A DNA stretch of 64,000 nucleotides from Chromobotia macracanthus (Eukaryota; Chordata; Actinopteri; Cypriniformes; Botiidae): contig JAZGTH010000146.1 in the NCBI GenBank assembly GCA_036877525.1, positions 214,001 through 278,000 on the forward strand, in the 5' to 3' direction. The notes below the pieces were generated by a model. It had not been told where the DNA came from, did no database searches, and saw only the letters and a list, made by a program, of their open reading frames with translations. A program made the translations under genes and the position numbers. Positions 1 through 9,515 of this stretch are shown here, piece by piece; the first letter of the stretch is position 1; each line of letters starts with the position of its first letter.

Positions 1-2136
1 CTGTTGTAATCATTTGCACTGGTCATAAAGAGTCTTGGTTAGTTCTGGTTCTGTTCTGGTCAGAGGATAGTGTGGACATAAACGTTTACTAATCCACAAT
101 GTAACTAAAGTTTTGAGTTCAGAATGCTCTAAGATGCTTTGTTTTGGCAAGAATGCACAGCAACATGCTTAGTAACCAAATTCTATCCGTAAGTATTGTA
201 TATCAAATATTTGTGTGTTCTGTGTATGACTTATGCTTATCAGAGTTATGTCAAACTCTCGTGATCTGGTTTGTGTTACTGGACATGAGCTGCTTAACCC
301 CACAGAACTAGACAGTGTTATATTCAGTAATGTCTACAATCCTTGTATCTGGTGTTATACACATCATTAGGTTTTACATAAAGAGATAAAACTTGGAAGT
401 GTAAATTTGAAACCATGTGAATTTGAATCAATAAATAGTTTCACTATTTATCAATGTTTAGACAAAAAGCTTGTTATTCAAGTGCTTTTGGGTACACCAT
501 CTGTACTTTCTTTGTTGGGAACTATAGTTTATCTCTTATAAATCTGATTATGCCGACAGTGTAGATTATGCAGACTGTGCAAAAGCTCAGATGGTTTACT
601 CTTGAGCAGTTTTCTTTCCCCTCTCAAATCTGATAATGTATGCAACCCCTGTGGGTGGTTAAAGCAGTTTAGGCAGAGGGTCCAAAGAGGGGGCTTTTTA
701 ATGACAAAGCTAATGTGATTATTTGAGTGACTGGAAGAAAGGGGTATTGAAGCTTAGGAGTGGGAAATCTATTGCCGGAGATGAATGTGTAGGCCTAATC
801 CCATCTGAAAAGTAGAGAAGGTGCCTTGGACAGCCACCACGGTTTTTGTCATAGTATACATTTCTGCTCAGACATGTGTGTAGCTTATCTTGCACACAAA
901 CCACCATCCCAGACAAACACCTTAGCAACAACCACCTTACTCAAACTCAGGCAAAACGTCTCCTGTACTTCTGTCCTGTTTGTGGCTATGTCAATGTTTC
1001 ATTGTCTGGATACATTGTTTTTATTTTGTGATTACAACGTTTCTCACAAGTTGCTTGTCTAGACTGAAATGTTTGTAACTCATGCTTGCAAAAAAAACCA
1101 AAAAAACATAAGAAGTGTTCTTTCCATCAGGTGTAATTACAATATATTGTATCAGGTGTATTTTACAGATTGTATTTTGGTGTATTTATCAGGTGTATTT
1201 TACAGATTCAACAATGCTGTCAAATGAATTTTAGGCACAATAACGTTGGGACAACAAAGAACTGCTATATGGATTGTTTAAAGTTAAAATGGATTACATG
1301 ACTGTGTAATGACTAAACTAATATGTTTTCCCCATCCATACTAGAAGAAACTTTCTGCTATGTAACCTTTATAGTGTTTTGCTTTAAATTGCATGGCACA
1401 CTTTTCGCATGACAACATGTGAATTCAAGCTTATGTCTAATCCTAAAGACTATGCTTTAATTACTGAAGTTAATCAACCTTAGTCAGGATATTCGTGATA
1501 TATAAATTGATGGTAATAGAATTGAGGGCTTTTTAGTTACAGGTTTTAGGTTGTCTAATTTCATTTGCCATGTCTTTTGGAGCTTTTTGACCACTGAAAA
1601 ATCTTTTAAAAAGACTTTAGGTCTTAAGATTTTAGCTAGCTAAATGACTGATGCTAGGTACTCAATAACACAACTTGACAAATGTTCATTCCAATTTCAT
1701 GTGAAGTTAATTTCCCCAGATATCTGCTTAACCTGATATGTTTGTCAAGGTTTCTTTGTCTTCTCCTTTGTTCTTTCTCTTTGTTCCAGCTTGTCGGTGA
1801 TACATTTTTGCTCTAGTGAAATTCCTTTCCACTCAATTTCACATGCAAATCAGATGATTCCACATGTAAAGCACATGGGGCTTTTCACAGCAAGATTTTT
1901 ATGTACATTCTTTAATGTGAACAGGAACATATGGAATGTTTCTGTAGGCAAATAAAGCTTTGCTTGTTTGCATGCTTTTAACCCAAATTTGGCTTGTCAT
2001 CTCTTGGAACACAAAGCAGCTGTTTATTGTGAGATCTATGGATTTCTATCAAGTAATCCCTCCATCTTGGATTGTTGATATTAAGTGTTGTTTGACTGAT
2101 GTTTTACATGTTTTCTTTTGTCGGGGGAATTTCCAG
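1..2136 (+). other. prcp: prcp intron (left part, no coding exon seen)
   Basis: This AT-rich stretch precedes the first recognised prcp exon and ends in a pyrimidine-rich tract and an AG acceptor at 2135-2136. The exons that should come before it, including the one with the catalytic serine, were not found here and must lie to the left. The only structure noted is a short direct repeat: about 21 bp (ATCAGGTGTATTTTACAGAT plus T) at 1151-1171 and again at 1188-1208. Short open frames at 719-931 and 826-1062 have no family features and look accidental. Confidence 0.7.
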
Positions 2137-2304
2137 GAGGTCTGCAAACATCTTGGGTTTGATACCAGTGTGTCAGATAAACAGCTGCTGCATGGTATCT
2201 CTCAAGCCGTTAGAGTTTACTACAATTACACAGGAGATGCAGCCTGTCTTAACACCTCACAGACTGCGACTGGGAATCTGGGCCTACTGGGTTGGTTCTA
2301 TCAG
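2137..2304 (+). CDS. prcp: prcp, third-last coding exon (lysosomal Pro-X carboxypeptidase, partial)
   Basis: PRCP is a lysosomal/secreted serine carboxypeptidase of family S28 that removes a C-terminal residue after proline, for example from angiotensin II/III and des-Arg9-bradykinin. This exon follows a TTTCCAG acceptor and ends at CAG|GTAAGC. It is 168 bp, phase 0, coding 56 residues from EVCKHLGFDTSVSD to LGLLGWFYQ. The VYYNYTGD and CLNTSQTATG segments match the vertebrate PRCP pattern (YYNYSG, CLN, ETAT, LGTLGW) and contain two N-glycosylation sequons (NYT, NTS). DPP7 is the other S28 member, but the next exons fit PRCP better. Only the C-terminal part of the gene is in the window, so the gene is cut by the left edge rather than broken. 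Confidence 0.92.
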
Positions 2305-2547
2305 GTAAGCTTTTCACACATTGATTTTGGAGGTTTACACGCAGCTAAAAGCACAGAAAGTGTTACATTGATTAGTTATCATTTATGTTTGTCAAGGCAA
2401 CCATCATTAGTACTGGGGTGTTGGTAGAGTTGAAGGAGAAATAGGTAGTTGGTAAAGAGTTAGTAGTTAAAGAGTTAGTTGCATTTACCTGTTGCCTGAC
2501 TGACTGGATAACTCAAGCATTCTGTGATTATCTGTTGTATTTCACAG

Positions 2548-2735
2548 TCCTGTACAGAGATGGTGATGCCAATGTGTACAGATGGCATAAATGACATGTT
2601 TGAGCCACAGCCGTGGAACTTCCAAGCCTTCTCTGATGAGTGCTACAGCCAGTTTGGAGTTCGGCCACGGAAAGACTGGGCCGAAATTGTATATGGTGGA
2701 TGGAACATAAGTGATCACAGCAACATCATTTTCAG
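2548..2735 (+). CDS. prcp: prcp, penultimate coding exon
   Basis: The exon starts after a TTTCACAG acceptor and ends at TTCAG|GTAAAA, giving 62 codons plus two bases of a split serine codon. The intron before it is 243 bp (2305-2547). It codes SCTEMVMPMCTDGINDMFEP and continues to VYGGWNISDHSNIIF. The EMVMP-C-T-G-DDMFEP pattern, the CYSQFGVRPR segment and the YGG-NIS-H-NI-F segment are characteristic of PRCP in vertebrates. One further sequon (NIS) is present. The joint with the next exon restores the S-N-G motif in frame. Confidence 0.94.
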
Positions 2736-3011
2736 GTAAAATTGTAGAAGGATAAGAACTAATTTTACAGTTGTGGAATGATGACTTATTGTACAATGTT
2801 TCTGAATACCAGTTTGTTTCCAAATATTGTATTGCTTCCAAATACTCGCATTTTGGAATTAGACCATAGGCTGTTGTCCATTGTTGTCCATTAGACCATT
2901 GACTGTAGATTTATGAGATTGTAAGGACATACCCCTACCATTCCGATATATCCCATACCTAACTGAACAATTCTGAGTGTAAAAAACCTTACTGAGTATC
3001 CTGTTTTTCAG

Positions 3012-3216
3012 CAATGGAAATCTTGACCCATGGATGAGTGGTGGAGTAACCAGAAGTATCTCAAAATCTCTGGTAGCCATTATGATTTCTGAAGGTGCTC
3101 ATCACCTTGATCTGCGCTACAACAATGAGTACGATCCACAGTCTGTCATCAAAACACGAGCACTGGAGGTAGAGTACTTTAGGAAGTGGATCAAACAGGC
3201 AGCTAGTACACAATGA
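3012..3216 (+). CDS. prcp: prcp, last coding exon with catalytic Asp/His region
   Basis: This exon follows a CTGTTTTTCAG acceptor after a 276-bp intron (2736-3011) and ends with TGA at 3214-3216. After the split Ser codon it reads NGNLDPWMSGGVTRSISKSL, then ISEGAHHLDLRYNNEYDP, then a charged C terminus ending AASTQ. In family S28 the Asp of the N-G-x-L-D-P-W motif (codon 3025-3027) and a His of the GAHHLDLR motif (codons 3100-3105) complete the Ser-Asp-His triad; both are intact. The catalytic Ser is encoded upstream of the window. Nothing suggests a pseudogene: splice sites, frame and active-site residues are preserved. Confidence 0.95.
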
Positions 3217-3690
3217 CCAATTTGAAATTAATACATTTTTTAACATACTTAAGGGGAAAAACTAAGAAACACCAAAAATCTTAAGGAGTTCAGCAAAGCA
3301 AGTGCTAGTTGATATGTGCCAAAATTAGTTGTGTCTTTGTTGGTACATAAATGGAACAAAAAAGGTTTGTGAAGTTTTTGTTGGGGGTAGGGGTTGTTTT
3401 CTTTCTGTTATCTATATATTTACAAGAAGTTTGTTTGTTTCAGACCTTTTGTTTTATGTGCAAGTGTGCAAATGAAGGATATTGGCTTTAATTTTTTTAA
3501 ACTGTTCAGATAAATAAGTTTTTCTAAGTAATTTGTAGTTGTAAACTGAGCAAAGGAAGGCTATAGAGAATACCAAATGCAACAACACTCAGGGGAAAAA
3601 TTCTCTGTCCTTTTACATGGTTTCAGTGTTGAACTGGTAATTGCACAGCATTTTGCTCTCAAGGTTTGTTAAATAATGTTTTCTTTCTTT
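3217..3690 (+). other. prcp: prcp 3' UTR / downstream flank
   Basis: This is AT-rich sequence after the prcp stop codon. No canonical AATAAA lies close behind the stop; a variant AATACA occurs at about 3228, and ATAAAT-like words occur at about 3346 and 3511. The true 3' end cannot be fixed from sequence alone. Confidence 0.45.
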
Positions 3691-3840
3691 TTAAAGGAAT
3701 AGTTTAATGTACAAATGTAATGTTGTCATCTACACACCCTCATGTTATGCCAAACCTGTATGGCTTTATTCTGTGAAACACAAAAGATTTTTCAGGCTGA
3801 TTTTTCCCATACAACAGAAATATATGCAGAGGTTTCTATA
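3691..3840 (+). repeat. Dispersed cyprinid-type repeat (AGTTCACCC...family), copy 1
   Basis: The sequence begins TTAAAGGAATAGTTTAATG and continues through CACCCTCATGTTATGCC, AACCTGTATGGCTTTATT and GAAACACAAAAGAT. It is a diverged copy of a very common fish repeat whose usual form runs AAAGGAATAGTTCACCCAAA, then CTCACCCTCATGTTG, CCAAACCTGTATGACTTTCT and GAACACAAAAGA. Further diverged copies are at 25706-25830 and 54167-54310. The family assignment is from memory of fish repeats. Confidence 0.7.
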
Positions 3841-3876
3841 ATGATTATAAGCACTATAAAAGTATTATCTTTAAAT

Positions 3877-4127
3877 TTAAAGCTGCAGTCTATATAATTT
3901 GCCTCTCTGTAACCATCTCAGTTCAAAACATAGTTTCTTAAAGTTTCATAAAGTTACTTGCAACATTACCTGCAAAATCAGACCTGGCAGCTCAAATTCA
4001 AAATCATTATTAGAAACGTATCATTGTGAATCAGAGTAAATAGACAGTTTTGAAAATTTACCTGTTATGTACTTGCTTAATAATTGTTTTTATTTTTAAC
4101 CAAAAAAGTTGTAGATTGCAGCTTTAA
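3877..4127 (+). mobile_element. MITE, 251 bp, with TTAAAGCTGCA terminal inverted repeats
   Basis: The left end reads TTAAAGCTGCAGTCTATA (3877-3894). The reverse complement of the right end reads TTAAAGCTGCAATCTACA (from 4127 inward). These 18-bp ends match at 16 positions. The interior is AT-rich and has no open reading frame. This fits a non-autonomous DNA transposon of a type abundant in fish. A partial second copy of its right half follows at about 4331-4431. Confidence 0.75.
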
Positions 4128-4198
4128 CATGGATGACAAGTTTAAATTCTGTACAACTGAGCTAAGAACAAGCTACAAACGCTCCACCCCATAACCAC

Positions 4199-4279
4199 CA
4201 ACATGCAAAGTGCGATAAATGCATTAAAATAAAACTTTGTTGGTGCCACCATAAACACGTTTAATGTCTGGGAAAGTAC
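4199..4279 (+). repeat. 81-bp duplicated block, copy A
   Basis: These 81 bp match 7620-7700 at 78 positions without gaps. The shared sequence begins CAACATGCAAAGTGCGATAA and ends GTCTGGGAAAGTAC. Copy A sits between a MITE (3877-4127) and a partial copy of that MITE (4331-4431), whereas copy B lies in unique-looking DNA. It could be a duplicated piece of regulatory DNA or part of an unrecognised repeat. Confidence 0.8.
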
Positions 4280-4330
4280 CTAGTAAATAGGAGCCAACAG
4301 GTCACATACAGCATTTTTATAAACTTGCGT

Positions 4331-4431
4331 TTCAAAGCCGTTTATTGTTTTTTGAAAATTGATCTGTTATGTAATTGCTTAATTACTAATTTTGTTCATT
4401 GTTAACCAAATAAACAAATAAGATTTCAGCT
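4331..4431 (+). repeat. Partial copy of the right half of the 3877-4127 MITE
   Basis: The sequence TTTTTTGAAAATTGATCTG, then TTATGTAATTGCTTAAT, then TTGTTAACCAAATAA, ending AGATTTCAGCTT, parallels 4045-4127 of the MITE (TTTTGAAAATTTACCTG, TTATGTACTTGCTTAAT, TTTTAACCAAAAAA, AGATTGCAGCTT). The left half is missing. It may come from a nested or abortive insertion. Confidence 0.6.
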
Positions 4432-4439
4432 TCTTTATT

Positions 4440-6535
4440 TTTTCTAAACATTATCTTCACATTGTCTTTAGATTTTTGGAGAATTAGAGATTCAATTCAA
4501 AGTGGTCACTGAAATTAGCTGGACCTAATAAGTGATCTAAGATTCTTTTTTCTTTCCATGATTTCAATGTTATTTTAATTTTTTTATACATAACCACCAA
4601 TTTTTGTTCTCTGAACAAATTGTTTGCACTCCCGGTTGTACTAGTGTTATTTGAACTTTATAATCATATGCTGTGTGTAAACATGAAACACACTATAAAA
4701 ACAATCCTACACAATAAATAAAAATGAATTAAATTAACCTTTAGCATTCCATTTTCTGTTCCCTCTTACCAGTACTACAGCGTGATTTAATGAAATCCCA
4801 AAGACAGACAACAAGCAATAAAGTTGTTAGCAGGAGGCATGTGGTGTAAAACACAGAGATTGTGCCCCCTGTAGACAGACCTGCAGGACATCTCCAGACC
4901 TACATTTAGTGGCTGGCTGCTCCTGCTTCTCGGAATTGCAGTACCTATGCATTATCTGGTCTGTGGAGAGCTGCCTCCTGCTAATATTATTATTAATACC
5001 ACAGCTGGAGCGCAGAGAAGGTTGTTTTGTGGGTTTAGGGAAGGTCATATGAATGGATAATTGAGTGATGAATAGTGATTTCCTCTCTGTTATTTCTTAA
5101 ACATTTCAGTGTTTATGTGGTAATTTGTTGATATATTTCTTTTTTAATTGGTGCTCAATCCATTGCTTTAGATGGAAGGGTGTTATTTTACTTAGATGGA
5201 AGGGTGTTATTTTTGCATTTTGTAATTTTGTTATTTTGTCATTTTTAATGGAATTGCACAAATAAGGACAGTTTTAAAACAAATTTCCTGACCACCCCTC
5301 TGCCATTGAACAGACAGATAGACACAGATTCACATCATTGGTTGAGCCAATGTTGTAATTATATTAACCCAAATACTTTCAACTATGCATGCTCGATATT
5401 TCTCCTTTACGTGTTCATGGTAAAACACAATTCAAGAAATGTAAGTAAATTAGTACAAGTTGCATTATTAGCATTGTTGCACGGTGCACTTTAGCAGGCA
5501 TTGGAATATACAGTCTTTTCTAGATTCTCTTTCATGGCAGTACAACATTTTAAAACATTTTGTAACTTCTGATCTTTTAACAAACAAATGTAGACAAAAA
5601 AGGCATAATTGGTGGGGGGTTTTCAACACTGTTTAACTTTTCTTAGGACTGTGGTGTTGCCATTAATTTAACGTTCTTTCTTCTCGTCTGGCACTTTCAT
5701 CAATCAAATATGTTGCTGGTATTTAGCTGACAGAGAGCTCAGGTTATGTAGATGTGTTGGTGTCACTGCTCACACTGAGACCACACACTAAAGAACGAGA
5801 TGTGTGTGTGTGTGTAACCTGCTGTCAGATCAGGGCGTGGAAAGGGTGTCTGGGGGGGGTCAGGGAGTCAGAGGGAAATGTGTAAAGGAGAGTGGGTGCT
5901 GAATTAGTAAATTTCCCGTGTAGAAGGCGGGTGTGCGGTGTGTAACGATAACTAAACAATACTTTCAATGGTCCGTTTGTTTAAGCAGCTTTCCATGGAC
6001 ATGAATCAAAAGCAGAAAGATGAATGTTGTTCCCTCGGCTGCCTCATTTGTTCTCCCCCCACTGAGTTTGTTAAACTTAGACTGACCTTGTTGATTGTGT
6101 TTGCCTCTATATTGTTTGTTTTCCATAAATGTCAGTCTGGATCTGTCTGTTAGTGGTCCTGCGAGGAACAGATCGCCAATGCTCTATCTAATTTTAAACT
6201 CAATGCAATGAAAAACTTTTTAAAATCCTAACCAAAAAGTTCCAATCACTTTTATTTTACACCAAAACACAATTATTTTACAAATATCATTAATAATTTT
6301 CATAGAGATCTTCTCTGTGATTTTATAGTTTGTCACATAACAAAAGTTTTTTCTTTTTTTGCTGAGCTAAGTTTTGCCGAGCTAAGTTTAAAGACAAAAA
6401 CAAACAATACGAAATAAAGTGTCACTTCATTGACCTATTTACTTTCAATCTGATGCATTGGACCCAGACAAAATAGACTGGGCAGCTCCTGCAAGTTCAA
6501 GTGTTTAGGAATATCATCTGCCTCTTTTCTTTAAT
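4440..6535. other. prcp-fam181b intergenic DNA, no gene seen
   Basis: No coding gene is supported here. Minor structures are a 24-bp tandem duplication (TTAGATGGAAGGGTGTTATT) around 5167-5214 and a short (TG)7 microsatellite at 5801-5815. The open frames at 4827-5048, 5306-5494 and 5968-6153 are short and without motifs. The part from about 5740 to 5945 is richer in G and contains a run of Gs, but I recognise nothing in it. Confidence 0.6.
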
Positions 6536-6830
6536 GTTATGCAATTCTTTCCTTTTCTCAATGTTAGTTTTCCACTGCCCAGACTCTTTTAATCCCCTCG
6601 GCCTTTATGTGGCCACAGAAACTTGTTTCCGGAATCAGTGCGTCAAGACCTCAAACGTGAATGACTAGAATGTACAAAAGCTCAGTGTGGGAAAATATAA
6701 GCCATTCGTCTGGTGATGTCACCATGCCAAAATTAGGCTCCTGAAAAGAGAGGGGGCAGTGGTCTGGAGAAAATGAAAGAGCAAAGTACGCACCCCAGGG
6801 CCTTGATGTATAGAGGCCAAGAAAAGTACA
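6536..6830. promoter_or_regulatory. Candidate conserved non-coding element upstream of fam181b
   Basis: This block has balanced composition, no repeat signature and no open frame. It includes CTCGGCCTTTATGTGGCCAC, a CRE-like GTGATGTCACC at about 6713-6723 and pyrimidine tracts. The call rests only on composition and its position about 3 kb upstream of a developmental gene. Confidence 0.3.
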
Positions 6831-7299
6831 GCTTTTATGTCCTAAGGATATTGCTTTAAAAAATTTTATTCAAAAATATCAAAGAAGTGATTCATTGCAG
6901 AGGAAGGAAATCTGTGTATTACACAGCTTTGTGAAATACTTGCTTCTGATTGCTTAATCATAACATATATTGTTGTATAATGACTTGCTAAACTGTTAAA
7001 CCGATGTTCTGTTCTACATAATCAATTTCCTAACTGTGCAATTAAACAATTAAATTACATTTAAACTAATGTGTAGCTAGTAAATTCAACATTTCATGTC
7101 TATTTGATAAGTTGCTATGTAAAAAGTGGATACTTGCATGATTTAAGTGGATTTTTTGTTCATTTTTGTTTGTTCTGAGTTAAAGAGAAAAGGCATTACT
7201 TCATGTTGAGGTTTAAAAAAACCTCAACTTGGAAAATGTGGATGCGAATCCTGTAAAAAAATAAAAACTTGAAGAAAAGCTTGCTGAAAAGACTGTTTT

Positions 7300-7860
7300 T
7301 CTATTGTGGTACAACAGTTTGTGAAGCCATGGCAGGTTCTCTGGAACCCCTATTCAGGGCTAGGGCTTGAGCTGGGCTACAGATAATTAGATCACTGCTA
7401 TCAGTTTCACTGTCCCTTTTCTCTGTCACAATTTACATGATAATAACACTCCTGATGGTCCCCCGCTCTCAAAAGCGCTTAGACTTTCTTTATTCCTTTC
7501 CAACACCCTAATGATTCACTGTCTCACCTTAAAATGCACTTATGGGAGGGAATAAAACAAGCATTCCGTGGGAAAACTCTCACGGCATGGCAAAAACTGT
7601 CCCTTGAAACGTGATTTCACAACATGCAAAGTGCGATAAATGAATTAAAATAAAACTTTGTTGGTGCCGCCATAAACATGTTTAATGTCTGGGAAAGTAC
7701 AGTTTAGTGGACTAAATCTGAATCTAATCCAGTTGGCTGGGAGTGAGTTACATCTGACTTTTAAAGTTCTTTAACTGCTTAGTGAGCTCTGGAAAAGAAC
7801 AAAACAAGCTCTGAATGGCTAGTTTACATGAAATACTTTTGGGAAGTTGTCCTGCAGTGT
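7300..7860. promoter_or_regulatory. Candidate conserved non-coding element holding the 81-bp block copy B
   Basis: Unlike its AT-rich flanks this stretch is of mixed composition and looks unique. It includes GATAATTAGATC, CCTAATGATTCAC, AGCGCTTAGAC and, in the duplicated block at 7620-7700, GTTTATGGCGGC on the minus strand, which resembles a CDX/posterior-HOX site. It lies about 2 kb upstream of the fam181b start. Regulatory function is inferred, not shown. Confidence 0.35.
7620..7700 (+). repeat. 81-bp duplicated block, copy B
   Basis: This is the partner of 4199-4279, with three substitutions over 81 bp. The likeness stops abruptly at both ends: upstream is TGATTTCA here and ATAACCAC there, downstream AGTTTAGTGG here and CTAGTAAATA there. 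Confidence 0.8.
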
Positions 7861-9239
7861 GATTTGCAATACATGTAAAATTCTTTTTAACAGAATTTTT
7901 ATTTTATTTAATTTTTACTTTATTTCAAAATCAGAGCTACATGTTTTAAACTCTTTCCCTAAATCAGAATATGGACCGATATGAAACTCCCAGCATTGGA
8001 TCCCTCTTCAAAATTCTCTTGCAAAAACTTCCTGCAAATGCTAAATTGTTTACAGCGGCTATTACACTCATTCCCTGGATTTCTTAGGAGCAAAATGTCT
8101 TCTGCAACACTGGGCCTGAACTGCACTTTATTCCCCTTTAATTTAACAGCTCTGGCAGCTTTTCTAGTTAAATCAACTGTTCATTATTGAGCCTCATTTT
8201 ACGAAGGGCCTGTGAGGTGCAGTTTAATGAATCTCTGGCACAAAGATCCCTTTCACTGCGCGAGGAAGAATAGAAGCTATTTAGACCATGTAGAGCTGTA
8301 TGTCAAAGGCAGCCTATAATAGTTGTCAGACAGAGGCTAAAATTCCCACTGGTACGGGAATCCACGATAAATAAAAATCAACTTTCAGCACGAACAGACC
8401 AATGTACTTGAAGGAAGTTGAGTAATGTACAGAAAAACAACAGTACCTGCCCGAATTTATGTATCTCTAATTTAACCTTATCATATAGAAATTTGGTCAC
8501 AGTTTTTATGCAGTAAGCAAAAGGGATTTTATGAAACATAAAATTATTAAGTTGATTTAAAAAGTAAAAAATACAATGCAAAGTTCTTTAAATCGTCTCA
8601 TGTTAAAATTTATTGATAACAATGAGAAATTATTTGCAAATAAAAAAGATTGAACAATTATGTATTAACTCTACACACTGAATGAATATCTGCTTACACA
8701 TTGTTCAAGCTGGCTTCTCTTTAAACTCACTTTCAACAACCCATACACAGTTTTATTTTATCTGAAAACATCTATTTGTTGGTCATTTATCTATTAAAAA
8801 TTAAATGTGTGTGATTTGTGAATGTAGTAAAACAAACATTCTGTAAACATGTACGTAAGCTCTGTACATTTTAAAATGTTAAAGCAAATTTATCCCTTTA
8901 ACTTAGGGGCGATTCAGCTCCAAGAGATATTTTGTATCTTATTTAATCGAAAGTATGATATACTTTATTGCTGTTGTACAGAGTATAATTACATAGCCAA
9001 GAAAATGCAGTTTGCATATGGCTAGTGCAAATAGTAATATTATGCCAAAACTTTTAAAGAAAGTATGTGAAAATGTGCCATTTACATTGAGGGGAAGAAA
9101 GAAAATGTTCAAAATGAATACAGGGTACATTTATATACAGCAGGATATGGCCAGGACAGTTAAACCCAAGGTGATTGCTTTTTAACTCTGTGGGAAGTCT
9201 CAAACAAATCCCTCTTAGTTGCAGGTGGTCAGGCGTGAG
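7861..9239. other. Intergenic DNA before fam181b
   Basis: This is AT-rich, with no gene recognised. The part at about 8050-8300 is less AT-rich and could be another conserved element; it includes TTTCACTGCGCGAGGAAG. Short open frames on both strands have no family features. Confidence 0.5.
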
Positions 9240-9515
9240 CAAAGAGTTAAGTCCCAGAGTCTCTCTGCTCCTCCCCTTTGATGTTCTGACATCATTGGCC
9301 CTGCCCCCTAAAATAATCCTCCCTTCCCCCAAACTCTAACTTTCAGCAGAGCAGAAGGGGACTGTGAGTGTGTGAGCAGTACACTACTACACAAGGGTTA
9401 GCAAGTGCATCCTGTAAATGAAGATAAGTAATATGCTTTAGAGACACTCTTTAGGATCTCTTAGAAATTACTGCAAACATCTTGGGCGAAGGTTTTGTGC
9501 TTGTGGTGGAGAGAG
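9240..9515 (+). promoter_or_regulatory. fam181b: fam181b promoter and 5' UTR
   Basis: Within 9270-9330 lies a tight group of promoter-like words: CCTTTGATG (TCF/LEF-like, about 9275-9283), TGACATCA (CRE/ATF-like, 9287-9294), ATTGG (inverted CCAAT box, 9294-9298) and GCCCCC (Sp1/KLF-like, 9303-9308), followed by CTAAAATAAT, a weak TATA-like sequence. The transcript probably starts just after this, leaving a 5' UTR of up to about 190 bases. No clear intron is seen between here and the start codon. The cluster is visible; that it is the promoter is inferred from position. Confidence 0.55.

Noticed and set aside
2137..3216. DPP7 (the other S28 peptidase) for the first gene
   Set aside because: The EMVMP-C-T-G-DDMFEP and RPR...YGG-NIS-H-NI segments and the neighbour fam181b fit PRCP better.
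9495..9515. Upstream non-ATG start for fam181b
   Set aside because: The extra seven residues are not part of the known MAV... N terminus, and the ATG at 9516 has good context.
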